Shown here in pieces: positions 22,381-34,831 of a stretch of 64,000 nucleotides of DNA (position 1 is its first letter; each line of letters opens with the position of its first letter). Source of the DNA: Orychophragmus violaceus (Eukaryota; Streptophyta; Magnoliopsida; Brassicales; Brassicaceae); assembly GCA_030180135.1 (NCBI GenBank), contig CM058234.1, forward strand, positions 32,832,766 to 32,896,765. Direction: 5' to 3'. The translations under genes were made by a program, and so were the position numbers. The notes under the pieces are model-generated. The model did not search any database, was not told the origin of the DNA, and was given only the letters and a program-made list of their open reading frames with translations.

Positions 22381-23620
22381 GTTAAGCTTCCTCATGATTT
22401 ACAGTAACGTACAACTGAGTCTCTCCCGTTTGGCCTCTCGGTGGCGGTGGCGGGAACTGTAGCACTCCAGCTCCTGCTTGACCACTTGGCGGCGGTGGCT
22501 GCAATGGCTGCACTCCGGCTACTGCTGTCACTACTTGAACGGTGCAGTCCCTCATGAAGCGTCCCACTTGCCCGCCCTGGAAACACGCAAGCCCTCCGTG
22601 TGCGGCCATCCTAACAAGGTTATGCGGGCAATCCCTGTGAATATGCCCCGGTTATCCACACCCGAAGCATCCCCGAGGTTGCACCTGCTGCAACGAAACT
22701 GCCTGTAAGGCAGGGTTTGCGGTCCCCCAGTTACTCTTGGCCCATATGTTATGCGCATTCTTTTGTTCCCTCTGCTCTTCCTCCCATCCAATCTTTGCAT
22801 CTGCTGCTTTGTCGATCAAGTCATTGATGTCGAAGTAATCCCTCATCTTGCAATGGTTCTTGAGCTCGATCTTCAGTCAATCGAGGAACCGACCTGCGAA
22901 CCTCCTAAGACGGTTAAACTCTTCTCCATACTCCTGCATTCCCCTGTTTCCTTGATGGAGGTTATGGAACACTCCTAAAATCCTATCCTGGTTCTCATGC
23001 GGAAAGTACTTTCGGTTGAAAGCTTCCCGGAACTCCATCCACGTCAACTGGGGACCCTACACACTCTCCACTACTCCTTCCCACCAGACCAATGCATCAT
23101 CCTTTAGGTAGAAAGCTGCCAACTGAACACGGAACTCCATCGGACATCAAGTTGTATCCAATTTTTGTTCCAACAATTGAACCACTACCGGAGGAGTCTA
23201 AGCAACTCCAAATCCCATAGGATCAAATCTTACTCCTCCAACAACATAGTCAACTCCAACTGCTGCATTTCCACCTCCTCATGCGGCCTCTCCTGCCACA
23301 TTTGCATTCCCCAACACCAATTCGGGAGCTCCTGCTCCTGCAGCTCATGCACCTCCCATTGCGGATCATACTGCTTCTGCAGCTCCTGCTGCTGCTTCTG
23401 TAGAACCTCCTGCAGCTCCGACAACTCCAACATGTGCCTCACGAAGGAATATAAACTCTTGGAGAAGATAGGCGTCCACGGCTACCTGCATAACTCCCAA
23501 GACTATCCATGATGGGTTTCGGCAGCTCCATTCACATTGGTAGCACTGCCTGTCGAAGTGGCTGGAGACATGGAACTTACGGCGGGCTGGCGCAGTTCCG
23601 GCTTTCTTGGGCGGCATCCT
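22381..23620 (-). pseudogene. Chromovirus gag remnant
   Basis: The start 'MPPKKAGTAPARR' is near 23617. The middle has lost its frame (Gln/Ala-rich slippage-prone region about 23230-23450). 'MRDYFDINDLIDKAADAKIG' follows, then a CCHC knuckle split by a stop ('CFGCG', near 22652, with 'GHIHRDCPHN' next). A Pro-rich tail ends near 22382. Confidence 0.75.
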
Positions 23621-23840
23621 ATTGCAAAAGAAGAACGAGTGAGTTAGACGACTGTTGAAATTGAACTCACTTGCCGGCAAGTATATAATGAGGTCGATCG
23701 GGGTGGTGCTTCTAAAATCTACTTTTAGAAATCCTCATTTAGAAAGGCATTGAAAACCCTTTGAAAACCCCGTTTAAATCCGAATATAAATACACTACTT
23801 CTACCCTGCCTAGCCGGATTTGACCGGCTAGACTTAACCC

Positions 23841-23855
23841 TGTTTGATACCAAAA
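23841..23855 (-). other. Chromovirus primer binding site
   Basis: On the minus strand TGGTATCAAACAGGG starts one base after the LTR, a Met-tRNA-like PBS. Confidence 0.7.
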
Positions 23856-23856
23856 T

Positions 23857-25340
23857 TGTAACACCCATCCCGTCATATCCAACAAACGACTCATCGGCTT
23901 CTCAAGCCATAGTCCAGAAACCCATGAACCAAGTCATAAACCACAATCCAACACTTAATCCAAAAAGTTTACTTTATTAAAATTAAAACCCGAGTCTTAA
24001 AAGCAAAACCAAACTAAAATATTCTTAATGAAAAACCGAAAGAAATGTATAAGTCTTATTAAATAAAATGAAACACCAATAGAGCCCGCTTCCCAAAACA
24101 TGGCACCACACACGTCCGTCTACCCGTGCAACTCTATGGGATTACCTGCAAAATAACAATGAAGGAGGCCTGAGTAATTGGTTCAACACCAATACCTAGT
24201 GAGTGCAGGCTCTAGGAACCCACAATGTCATCACAAACTAACACAACATCAAAGAAACAAGTCCAAGACTAATAACACCTTGCACCCACACCCGAAGGCT
24301 CACAAAACCTACACAACTAGCTAATTCATAGGTACGTGCTTGGCTCCAACCGACTGACACACAACCATAAACTGAGCGAGTACGCCCCACAACAACCACC
24401 AGTCCAACCGGCCACACAATCACCTCACAACAATGGGGAGGCGCATCACACCCCCCTCCGACTGCTTTCATTCAACCATGAAACGTGAATTCCTTCTCGG
24501 CATCAGACACGTGCCCCGTCACACAAACCCATCACGGGTACCTATCACAACTAACTTAACCAAGCCTTCAAACACAAGCAACATTTTCGGTTTAAGTGAT
24601 AACCTAGATTATAAGTGCATTTAATTGCAGCAATACAAGATGTAAACTACCTAGAAAGATACTATTAACAAAAGACTCATGTCCCGATATTAAGATAGAT
24701 TGAGAGATAGATCACTACCGGTCCTCACCTTAGTCTAGATTTTAGATACGAAGATAGATCCGGAGATTCCAACGACATATCTGGAGATCCTGCAGACAGA
24801 TCTGGGGTTTCAGATAGCAGATCAAGAGAAAGAGAGAACAGATCTAGGGTTTCGGGAACATATCTGAAAAAAGAGAGAGACAAAGGGAAGAACGGATCAG
24901 ATTTACACTTCGAACGGATCAGATCTGATCTAGAAACTCAGATATGAAGTAGATCTGAGATCTAGAAGCAGAGATCGGAGTAGATCTGAGATCTAGAGAT
25001 CTAACATTTAACAGAGAATGAAGTACTCTACACTCAAAAGAATTGAGAAGATGACAATTGCGGGTTCGGGAACAAAAACGGGATTGAACGGAGAATTCCG
25101 TAGGCGACGGCGGTCTAGCCGTGGCTGGTTGGCCGTCTGACGGTAGTTGGCGGCGGCTGGCTGTCTCCTGTCACGAGCAAGGCTTCGCATTCTTGAACTT
25201 TGTGCAAAATAAAGGGGGGGGGGGGGGCTCATCTCCTTTTTATAGGGAAAAGGTTAAGGTTTTTTAGATTTAATGAGTTAGGCCTTATGCTTTTGGCCCA
25301 TACCCACTTTATCTTTCGGCCTTAGATTTGGGATGTTACA
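23857..25340 (-). repeat. Chromovirus 5' LTR
   Basis: It is 1484 bp, plus strand TGTAACACCC to GGGATGTTACA. A minus-strand TATA 'CCTATAAAAAGG' at 25236-25247 has the transcribed region to its left. An AGATCT/AGATC-rich stretch (24720-25010) and a run of 14 G (25214-25227) lie inside. The next pentamer GTAAT (25341-25345) is the predicted TSD. Confidence 0.75.
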
Positions 25341-25345
25341 GTAAT

Positions 25346-26587
25346 ATTCCACATAATATCAATGTTATTTCTATAATATATAGTGTTTATATCTTAATAG
25401 TATTGATTAATTTCACGGTATTATAAGAAGCAAACAACTATTGATTAATTAATTTTCTCAATACTATTAAAAATAGAGTATAGTAGAGACTAACCTTCTT
25501 CCATGTGTTATATTACAAGTTATCCCATCGCATATTAATAATTTAATTTATTAATAGTAATTAAGGAATATAACATTTTTTCTACTATTGGTATAATCAT
25601 AAAACTATTAAAAGATTAATATTATTACATAATTTATACATCAACTATTTTGTATATATAAGATAATATTCTCTAATTTATGATTTTATTCAAAATATAT
25701 TTATAATATTTAATATTTTCTTTATTTTTGTTTTAAATATAAATATATATTTTGATATTATAACAAAATCTTATAATTTTTTATTTCTTAAAAAAAATAT
25801 TGAATTCGTATTTATTTTTTAAATTTACAAGAAAATCATTTTAGTTACATTTCAACTTAAATAGTCTCAAATTTTTAAGTTTATTTTTAATATTTTTTAA
25901 TATTTTTTTGTATGAAATATAAATATATATTTAATATCCTAATAAAATCTTACAAAATATTTATAATTTAATGATTTTCTAAGAAGAATAATTACTAAAT
26001 TCATATTTATTACTAAAATTACTAAACAATAATTTAATTAAATTTTGATCTATAAACACACACAAAAATCTTTATATTTAGACCAATATAAACACAAATT
26101 CATATATTTTAACAAAAGTGAATTTTATAAAAATAGAATACTAAAAATTGGATTGATATAGTTTTACTTTGATAAATTATTAAAATTAGTCAATATTTTC
26201 TATTGTTCAAATATATGGTCATATACGATTGATGTTTTTACGATTGAAGTTTTGAGCGGGTTATTCCATCAACGAAAGCCTATAAGACCAAGTGCCAAAT
26301 CGATAAAAGGAAATCCTACATTTAGATATATCCATTTATCCCCCAGTGCTATAAGCATAGGCTTTATCGGACTATCCATCTTTTCCGGATTCCTTCCCGA
26401 ATATGTCTTTTATCAAAACATAGATTTCTTATTTTAGAGAATAAAAAAGTTTCTCAGATCCATATAATATTACTTTTCATGAATGTTATAGTGTATATAG
26501 AATAAGAAAACTGAATAAATATTTAAAAGAAATTTTTTTTCTGATAGATATCCTACAACTAGCCTTGCTCGAGGCCGAAATCTGTAG
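25346..26587. other. AT-rich spacer without recognised gene
   Basis: Very AT-rich up to about 26230. A short plus ORF (26252-26437, 61 codons) resembles nothing I know and sits in a slightly less AT-rich patch. No LTR, TIR or tRNA motif seen. Confidence 0.5.
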
Positions 26588-26592
26588 GCTAA
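26588..26592. repeat. Target-site duplication GCTAA, left copy (Athila-D)
   Basis: GCTAA directly precedes the TGATACG LTR start and is repeated at 42726-42730 directly after the far LTR end, 16 kb away. This proves both LTR halves and everything between belong to one nested insertion. Confidence 0.93.
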
Positions 26593-27688
26593 TGATACGA
26601 TCAAGTTTTAATTCCTAGATCTACACTACAAGTGCACAGACGTGAACTAGTAGTATATCGGGTATCGAATCCACAGAGACTCAAAACTCTTACGATAGAT
26701 TGTAGAACGTCGAATTAAGCTAGGTGAAACAGTAATGAAAGCAGTAAATCAAAGCAGAAAGTAAATAGATCGGTTTGTAAGCAAATCAGGCAAAGCGTCA
26801 GGTCAAGAGAGTTCTCAGGAAATCAGGAAAACAGGCTAATCAATCAATCGGGATCTAATTAAGTATTGTTCTAGAACTAGAATCACAGAAGCATAAGAAA
26901 CCAACTTTCTAGAGATCCTAAACATGCATTAATCTCAAGTTCTTTCGTTCAAAATTCTCCTAAGCCAAATTCTTTGCGAATAGTCAAATTTCTCATCTAG
27001 GTTCTTTCTAGTTAATTAATCAACTGTCGTTTCAGAAATCAACCCAACATCATAAATCTGGGTAGCTAATTCAAATTAAGCATTAAGAACAACCCTAGAT
27101 GAAGAACTAGAAAGATGTGAATCTCTACAGATTGATTAACCTATAATTCCATGAAATCCCCTATGAGAATCCCTAAACCTAACAGGTAAACTACTTAGAC
27201 ATGGCAGATGAAACAACAGACATGATAAATAGAAAACCAAATACATAAAACAGAAACAAGGAATATGAGTTCCAAATATCTCTCTATGAATCAAAGAATG
27301 CGTAAGTAAAGCGTAGCCAAAACAATGGCTTAAAACCCCTAATATAATGATCTAAACTCATATGTGGCTTCTTTGTAATTATGAGAAACTTCCGGGCCAA
27401 GTTGCAATTTCCATAAATCTTTATTAAACTCGCGAGAATTTGTCTGTCCACGATTGGTGTCGTTCGATGCCAAGGCAGCGTCGATCGACACATATGTTCA
27501 GAATCGACACTGACTTCTTCCTCTCTGATCAATGCTCCAAATAGCTTCAGAATGCGCCATAATATCCAAATCCGCTCCAAACGTACCTAGACCTGTAAAC
27601 ACACATAAAAGGACTCCAAAAGACTCTAAAAGACTCAATAACAAAGACATATATCATGGTTGAAAGTCCTAAAAACCATGATATATTA
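26593..27688 (-). repeat. Athila-D 3' LTR
   Basis: It starts TGATACGATCAAG and ends GATATATTA (the partner ends GATATATCA, so the terminal CA has mutated). It contains a TCGATCGA-type motif pair at 27457-27495. Confidence 0.9.
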
Positions 27689-29072
27689 ACTCCCCCACAC
27701 TTAGATTTTGCTTGCCCTCAAGCAAACAGAAAACCAATATCAGGAGAAGAAGTTTTAAAACTTCAGAAACTCCTTTCATCGTAGAAGCAACACACTCAGA
27801 TTCGCCTTAGTAAGCCACCTGAAAATGAACCTGCTAACATCAAGACCAACATGTACTTCCCCCACACTTAGGAACTGTCCTGAGTAAACTCCACAATCAC
27901 ATCCAGAACATTCAAATTCACCACACTGACTTCTATAATCTAATAAGTGTGGTCTCACCAAGGGAGTATCGATCAAAGAACACATGGACTCTTACTTTCT
28001 TAGCTCATGACCACCTAACTGTTGTTTTTGGTTACTTTCTTCTCATTTTTCTTCCTTAGCACTGATTTTTTCCCACTGGGTATCATTTTTTTTTTCTATC
28101 AGTGTTCTTCCCGCATTGGGGTGTACTTTGGACATGTTTCCATGGATGCACAGGAGGTAATATGGGTCTCTACCACTCCCGTGACCACTTCGAAGCTACT
28201 AGCTTATCCTCAGCTTATCTATCTTTTTTTTTTTACTTTCAAGGCAAGGGAGAAGGGAACCAAAATCAGACAGGTTTAGAAGCTGTGCCAGAACTAACAT
28301 AGGAATCTGACTCAAAGTATAACAAGCCCCAAGGTGAGAGAAATTTAAGTCAAGTTAAATGCGAAGTCAGTAATGGATTCTCTGAATACCTGAAATGGTA
28401 TGGGTGTCCTCAGTAGGTTGGTATGTGTTGGGTGTTCTAATAGTCATAGATCATCTTCAAGTCATCCAATGGTCACTTAAGTTCCTGAAAGTGTGGTAAT
28501 CTCCTCAAAAAGTCTTTGTTTCCTACACAATTTGACTCAATAAAACAAATTGGACTAACTCTAAGAAAACAAAAAGCGGTGCGTCAGTAGCTACCTCCCC
28601 CACACTTGAAACACACTGTCCCCACTGGTGTCAAGCTTAGGTTCGGTGAGAAGAGTAATCGGAATGAAGATAATCCGAAAAGGGGCAGGACACTTACCTG
28701 TCGTCGACCTGTGTCGATCGATGCTAGGCGAATCTGCTAGCGGATATGAAGATAACCGGTGTCTGTACCGCAACTGAATCGGCAAACCATAAATCGCATA
28801 TGTGTCGACCGACACAAAGGATGTGTCAATCGATGCTGAGCGATCCTGCCTGTTCTCACGCCTTTGAACACTCAAAAACAGAAAAGTCAAAGCATACAAA
28901 ATCAAAATGAAAAAGAAATGAAAAACGAACCTACTAGTGGGTTGCCTCCCACTCAGCGCTTGTTTAAAGTAAGTAGCTTGACTATGGGAAGGAGATCGGA
29001 CTTATGGGGGATTCAACAGAGACTTTGAGTGTCTCTGCGAATGTCTCTTCAACCAAGGTGGTGTATAAGCAT
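27689..29072 (-). other. Athila-D 3' untranslated region
   Basis: No minus-strand coding. It has three PPT-like tracts (CCCCCACACTT on the plus strand near 27692, 27858 and 28597), matched in spacing by Athila-E. Motifs of the TCGATCGA family lie at 28712-28725 and 28804-28835. Plus-strand ORFs here are not conserved in frame with the Athila-E copy. Confidence 0.65.
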
Positions 29073-29769
29073 TCAGATCATGAGATGAATCAGGGAGCGA
29101 AGCGTGGGAGGGATACTGCGTTTTCCTGCATTCACAGCTGGTGGATTAGGAGGTTTAAGTTTAGAAGATTTATACATGTGCTTTGGTGGATGAAAGAGAT
29201 CTGGAGCTTTCTTCTTAAGAGCGGTTGCAGGCTCGAAAGATGTTAGAGAAAGTTCAGAATGAACTGCCATCTTCTCTTCTCCAATAGGAATCTCTGCTTC
29301 CACTTCCACATTGAAGCTCTGTCCATCAATGGTGGATTTCTGCAGCTTATCCATCTTGAACTGCAAAGGCTTGTCTCCCAGGTTGAGATCAATCAGACCA
29401 TGTCTCACATCAATCACTGCACCAGCAGTAGCTAAGAAATGTCTACCAAGTAGCAAAGGATCATCCGGTTCAACTGCATACTTCAGTACCACAAAGTATG
29501 CAGGAATCAAGTAATCACCAACTCTGACTGGAATGTCCTCAATAACTCCTTATGGAAACCTCTTTGATCGATCAGCTAAGAGAGATCCTAGTAGGCTGGA
29601 AATCCATCAGTCCCAATCTCACAGCCACAGAGTATGGCATGAGATTCACACTAGATCCTAAGTCACAAAGAGAATGCTTGAATTTGTCCTTGGAGATGGA
29701 ACAATCTAGCACAAAGACTCGTGGATCTGGAAGCTTCTCTGAAATCTGAATTAGCTTCTTTTCCATCAT
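29073..29769 (-). pseudogene. Athila-D protease region
   Basis: Minus-strand fragments 'FVLDCSISKDKFKHSLCDLG' and 'SSVNLMPYSVAVRLGLMDF', followed in a second frame by 'AVEPDDPLLLGRHFLATAGA', match the Athila protease of the neighbouring Athila-E (37935-38720). A frame break lies near 29550. After 29073 the sequence does not continue into RT. Confidence 0.8.
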
Positions 29770-30058
29770 TGTTTTTCATTTAGCTTCGTCTAGCTCTTGT
29801 TTGGACAACTTAGGAGCCTTAGGATATGGCATAGAAGGCTTACGGACTCGTTCAAGGACTCTTGCAGAATTATGGTCTCGTCTGCGTTTAATGTCGATCG
29901 ATGCAGCGGATGTGTCGATTGACACAAGGTGATTAATAGTAATTTCATCAGACGTATCGGGATGCATCGATCGACATCGAGTGTGTGTCGATCGATGCTC
30001 GGCGCAGACAAACATAATTCATCCAGAAAATCGGATAAGATATCCTCGTCCTCTTGGG

Positions 30059-31590
30059 TCAATCAACTCTATCTCCTACATTCACAGCATTGACGAAGTG
30101 CTTCTGTTCAGCTTTTCCTGATCCATTCTGTCTTTGCGCAGCTCCAGCAGTTTTTTGAACCTGAACATCCAGTTTCTTCACATGAGTGCTAATGGCATCT
30201 ATCTTCCCATTCAAATCCAAGTACATGGCATCCATCTTTCCATTGAAATCCACTGTACTCTTCTGCTGTCCTTCCAAGAGCTGTTCCAACAGACCCATAA
30301 TCTTATCATTCTGCTCATTTTGAGGAGGAACAGGCTGATATGATGAAGAACCATAATCTCTGGAAAATGAGCTGTTCTGCTGGAAATGTCTCTGAAATGC
30401 AGACTTTGGTGTGAAACTTGAAGTCTGTCCCTACTGATTTCCATACCTCTGACCTTGATACCCAGCTCCAGCTATGTAATTCACATCCTCAGCCTCCTGA
30501 ACATCCACTTTCTTACCAAGTAAGATGCTATGGACAGAATCAATCTTACTTCTCATCTCAGATATCTGTGAGCTATCAGCTTTGCCACCAGATTTCTGCC
30601 TCTCCATATCAGCATTCTTGACACTATTGCTAGTTATCAAGTTCTCTATAAGCTCCTTAGCTTCCACTGGAGACTTAGTATTGAATTTTTTTATTTCTTG
30701 CAGCATCTATAGCCATCTGATACCATAATTCAACTCCTTTGAAGAAGATGCCCAGCAGCTGAACCTCAGAGAAACCATGATGAGGGCAATCTCTTTGGTA
30801 CATCATAAATCTCACCCAAGCTTACTTCAAAGGCTCTGTAGATCCCTGCTTAAAGGTCAAGAGATCCTGTCTAAGCTGATTAGATCTAGCATCATCATAG
30901 AAGTGCCTCAGAAACTTCTTCTTCACTACATCCCAAGTAGTCAGAGTCCCCAGGTGGAATCTGATTCAGCCAGTTAGCAGCTTCTCCTCCAAGAGAGTGA
31001 GGAAAAAGCTTGCAGTGTAAGTAGTCATAGGTCACTCCATTGTGCTTCATCCCAGTGACTAAGGACTCAAAATTCTCTATGTGATCCATAGGATGCTCAT
31101 GTGGAAGTCCATGAAACATGTGCTGTCCTACAAGTGTGTAATAGGAAGTCTTAAGCTCAAACTCATTTCGCGGAAACGCAGGAGGAAAAATCGCAGATCT
31201 ATTGGCGTAGAACTCATCTGGTCGATTGTAATCAGCTAGTGTCCTCTTAGCAGGAGGATTAGGAGGTGGATTAGGTGCTCTAGGAGGCTCTTCAACTCTT
31301 GGATTTCCTTGTCCAACTTGAGCTTCTCCATCAGGCTGAACAATCTGCCTCTGAGGCTCAGGAATGACATTACCTTCATCATCGAGTCTCTGACCAAGCT
31401 CATTGCATACATGGTTCTCCGCATTTCTCAGAACACCTTCAGAATCTCGAATTAAGATTACGCGATTGGTATTAGCCATCTTAAATAGCTTCTGAGCTTT
31501 CCTGTTCTCTCTCTCTAGCTTTGCAAGCTCTTTAAGCTCAAGATTCACGAGTTCCTGGTCCAAATTACTCCTCAAGTCACGATCAGGCAT
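30059..31590 (-). pseudogene. Athila-D gag
   Basis: Starts at 31590 with 'MPDRDLRSNLDQELVNLELK'. Athila-type Gag follows: 'LADYNRPDEFYANRSAI', 'HGLPHEHPMDHIENFESLV', 'LFPHSLGGEAANWL'. The frame is lost near 30900. C-terminal parts at 30706-30431 and 30298-30059 are in other frames ('KKLDVQVQKTAG'). Forms the particle in intact relatives. Confidence 0.85.
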
Positions 31591-31808
31591 AAACTGTCTC
31601 GTTCACTAAAGTGTGTCGATCGTTGCAGGGAGAGCGTCGATCGATGCTAATCGCGAAGTGGTGTCGATCGATACATAGGACCGTGTCGATCGATGCGATG
31701 CGATTCTAGGCGTACCTGAAACGCAAGAAAAACGAAAAATTAGTAACAAAAAGCAAAAATGAAAAACCTAGTCTAAACACTAAGTTCAAATCTATCGAAG
31801 ACTCAACT
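31591..31808 (-). other. Athila-D leader with deleted primer binding site
   Basis: Aligned to Athila-E (40570-40811), this leader is collinear except that 27 bp containing the whole PBS are missing at about 31806/31807. Four TCGATCGA-type motifs lie in 31617-31695. Confidence 0.8.
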
Positions 31809-32269
31809 TGATACGATCAGGTTTTAATCCCTAGATCTACACTGCAAGTGCATAGACGTGAACCAGTAGTATATAGGGTATCGAATCCACAGAGACTCAA
31901 GACTCTTGCGATAGATTGTAGAACGTCGAATTAAGCTAGGTGAAACAGTAGTGAAAGCAGTAAATCAAATCAGAAAGTAAATAGATCGGTTTGTAAGCAA
32001 ATCAGGCAAAGCGCCAGGTCAAGGGAGTTCTCAGGAAATCGGGAACACAGGCTAATCAATCAATCATGATCTAATTAAGTAATGTTCTAGAACTAGAATC
32101 ACAAAAGCATAAGAAACCAACTTTTGTTGCGGATATTATCTATGTCTAGCAACCTAGCAAACCAACTTTCGTTGCGAGTTCTAGAGATCCTAAACATGTA
32201 TTAATCTCAAGTTCTTTCGTTCACTATTCTCCTAAGCCAAATTTCTTTGCTAATAGTCAAATCGCTTAT
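31809..32269 (-). repeat. Athila-D 5' LTR, part 1
   Basis: Starts TGATACGATCAGG and matches the 3' LTR until the Athila-E insertion point. The last five bases, CTTAT, are the Athila-E TSD. Confidence 0.9.
32265..32269. repeat. Target-site duplication CTTAT, left copy (Athila-E)
   Basis: CTTAT here and CTCAT at 42029-42033 flank Athila-E, one substitution apart. The intact sister LTR has CTCAT at the same place (about 26994-26998), which confirms the site. Confidence 0.88.
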
Positions 32270-33486
32270 TGATACGATCAGAGTATTAATCCCTAGATCT
32301 ACACTACAAGTGCACAGACGTGACAGTAGTATATAGGGTATCGAAATCCACAGAGACTCAAGACCTTACTATAGATTGTAGACGTCAAGTTAAGCTAGGT
32401 GAAACAGAGAATGAGCAGTAAATCAGAACAGAAAATAAATCAGTAGCGAGATTGGTTTTGTAAGCAAGTATTAAAAGCGCTAAGTCTAGGGAGTTCTCAG
32501 AAAATCAAACAAGCAGATTAACTATCAGTCAGGATCAAATTAAGTCCGATTCTAGAACTCAAACACAGATATAGAACTAATCAACTTTTGTTGCGAGAAT
32601 TCTCTAAGTCTAATAGCAGAAATCCAAATTTCTTTGCAACTCCTAACAGATTAAACTAGCCTTAAGTGCAAGTTCGATATGTTCACAATTCAATTAAACC
32701 AAATTTCTTTGCGGATAATTAAATTGCTCAACTTAAATAGTTCAGATTCTAAATTACACTTTCATGTCAATTTAATAACCTAAAGTCTAGATTCTAAGTG
32801 ATCAGGTTAGAAACTAGTATTAAGCAAAATCCAGGATGAAGAACAATTAAGTTATGAATCCTAAACTGATGAATAAATCTAACAAGTCATGAAAACCTTT
32901 AAGTGAATCCCTAAACCTAACTATGAATCTACTCAGACATGATCAATGAAACACAAATCAATGTGTAAGTAAATTGCATAAATAGAGAGTAAAGAATAAA
33001 AGGGGTTCGAAATCTTCTCCAAAAGCAGGAAGCAGTACAGGTTCAGATCAGCCCCAAAAGCTCTAAAATCTCTATGCTCAAAGTATGAAAGCGTATGTAA
33101 GCGTATGTAAAACGTAGCCTAAACAATGGCTTAAAAACCCTAATATAATGATCTAATCACGGTTGGGGCTTCTTTGTAATTATGAGAAACTTCTGGGCCA
33201 AAGTACAATTTCCAAACTCTTCATTAAACCGCCGAGAATTGTCTGACTCGCGTGTGTGTCGGTCGATGCACGATATGTGTCGATCGATGCAAATCTCTGT
33301 TTTGGACAGTGAACTCTTCCTCTCAGGTTAAATCTCTAAAATGCTCCAGAATACGCCATAATCTCCAAATCCGCTCCAAACGTACTTAGACTTGTAAACA
33401 TAGCTAAAAGATTCCAAAACATAATAAAAGACTCTATAAATAAGATATATACCATGGTAAAAAACCCTAAAATCCATGGTATATCA
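32270..33486 (-). repeat. Athila-E 3' LTR
   Basis: It is 1217 bp, TGATACGATCAG to GGTATATCA. A motif pair (TCGGTCGATGC and TCGATCGATGC) lies at 33257-33290. Confidence 0.92.
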
Positions 33487-34831
33487 ACTCCCCCACATTT
33501 AGCCTTTTCTTGCCCTCAAGCAAAACAGAGAACTAGAATATGGTGAAGAGGTTTGAAAACTTTCAGAAACTCTTTTCATCTTAGAAGCAACAACCCTCAG
33601 ATTCCCCTTAGTAAGCCACTGAAAGATTTCACCTGCAAGACATCAAGACCAACATATACTTCCCCCACACTTAGCAACTGTCCTGAGTAAACTCCACAAT
33701 CAATCGAAAGCATTCAAATTCACCCTACTGACTTCTATAAGTATTTAAGTGCGGTCTCACCTAAGGATTATCGAATAAAGGGCACATGGATTCTTACTCT
33801 GTTAGCTCTAGACACCATACTATCTTTTTCTGGTTCCTTTCTTCTCTTTTCCCTTCCTTAGCAACTAATTTTTTCCATTGGGTATCATTTTTTTTTATCA
33901 GTGCTCTTCCCGTTATGGGGTGTACTTTGGACACATTCCATGGATGCACAGGAGGTAATAGGGGTCTCTACCACTCCCGTGACTACTTCGGAGCTACTAG
34001 CTCATCCTCAGTTTATTATTCTCTTTTTGATTTTTTTTTTACTTTAAGGAAAGGGAGAAGGGAACCTTACTTGGACATGTTTACAAGCTGTGTCAGAACT
34101 AACAGAGGAATCCGACTGAAGGTATACCAAGCCCTTAGGTGAGAAAATTAAGTCAAAATTAAGGGTGAGGTCAGTAAAGGATCTTCTGATACCTGAATTG
34201 ATATGGGTGTCCTCAGTAGGCTGATCTGCGTTGGGGTTTTCTAATAGTCATAGATTGATCCTGCAAGCTCATCTCAATGGTTACTTAAGTTCCTACAAGT
34301 GTTGTTGCTTCTCAAAAATTCATTGTTTCCTACTTAGACTATTTTGACTCGATAAAACAAATTTTTGGACTGAATCTAAGAAAACAGAAGCGTGTGTCAG
34401 TAGCAACCTCCCCCACACTTGAAACACACTGTCCCCAGTGGTGTCAAGCCTAGGATTGGTGAGAAAAGAAATCAGAATGAAACAGACCGAGAAGGGTCAA
34501 AACACTTACATGTCGTCAGCCTGCGTCGATCGATGCCACAAGGGTATCGATCAAGGCAAGGCGATTATGCTCACGGTTAAATAGATAACCGGCGTCTGAA
34601 CCGCAATTGAATTGGCAAATCGTAAATCGCAACTTCGTCGACCGATGCACTAAGTGTGTCGATCGATGCAGTGCGATTCTGCCTGTTTTTCTCACGCCTT
34701 TGAACACACACAAAAACAGAAAATTAAAAACACCAAATCAAAACGAAAAATGAAAACAAAAACGAACCTAACAGTGGGTTGCCTCCCACTCAGCGCTCTT
34801 TTAACGTCATTAGCTTGACGTTTTAGCTGAA
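33487..34831 (-). other. Athila-E 3' untranslated region
   Basis: No minus-strand ORF of note, so the env-like third ORF known from some Athila elements is absent. PPT-like tracts lie near 33488, 33662 and 34409, and TCGATCGA-type motifs at 34526-34553 and 34636-34672. The region is collinear with 27689-29000 of Athila-D. Confidence 0.65.

Larger units (their letters stand above)
17860..25340 (-). mobile_element. Decayed chromovirus-like Ty3/gypsy element
   Basis: On the minus strand: a 1.48-kb LTR with TGTAAC/GTTACA ends, a Met-type PBS, gag starting MPPKKAGTAP, CCHC, 'DTGATHSF' protease, RT 'IDD', RNase H and integrase ending near 19310. The 'MPP' gag start and TGTAACAYCCC LTR ends suggest the Tekay/Del clade of chromoviruses. 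No chromodomain is recognisable. Dozens of stops and frameshifts show great age. Confidence 0.75.

Noticed and set aside
26252..26437. Small gene in the AT-rich spacer
   Set aside because: 61 codons, no recognised motif, no promoter or splice context; could not be supported.
28022..28302. Plus-strand ORFs in the Athila-D 3' region (and 33786-34142 in Athila-E) that look like small membrane proteins
   Set aside because: The homologous regions do not keep the same frame between the two elements; the hydrophobic look comes from T-rich tracts.
33487..34831. Env-like ORF expected in Athila elements between integrase and 3' LTR
   Set aside because: No open minus-strand frame of meaningful length and no signal peptide or membrane segment on that strand.
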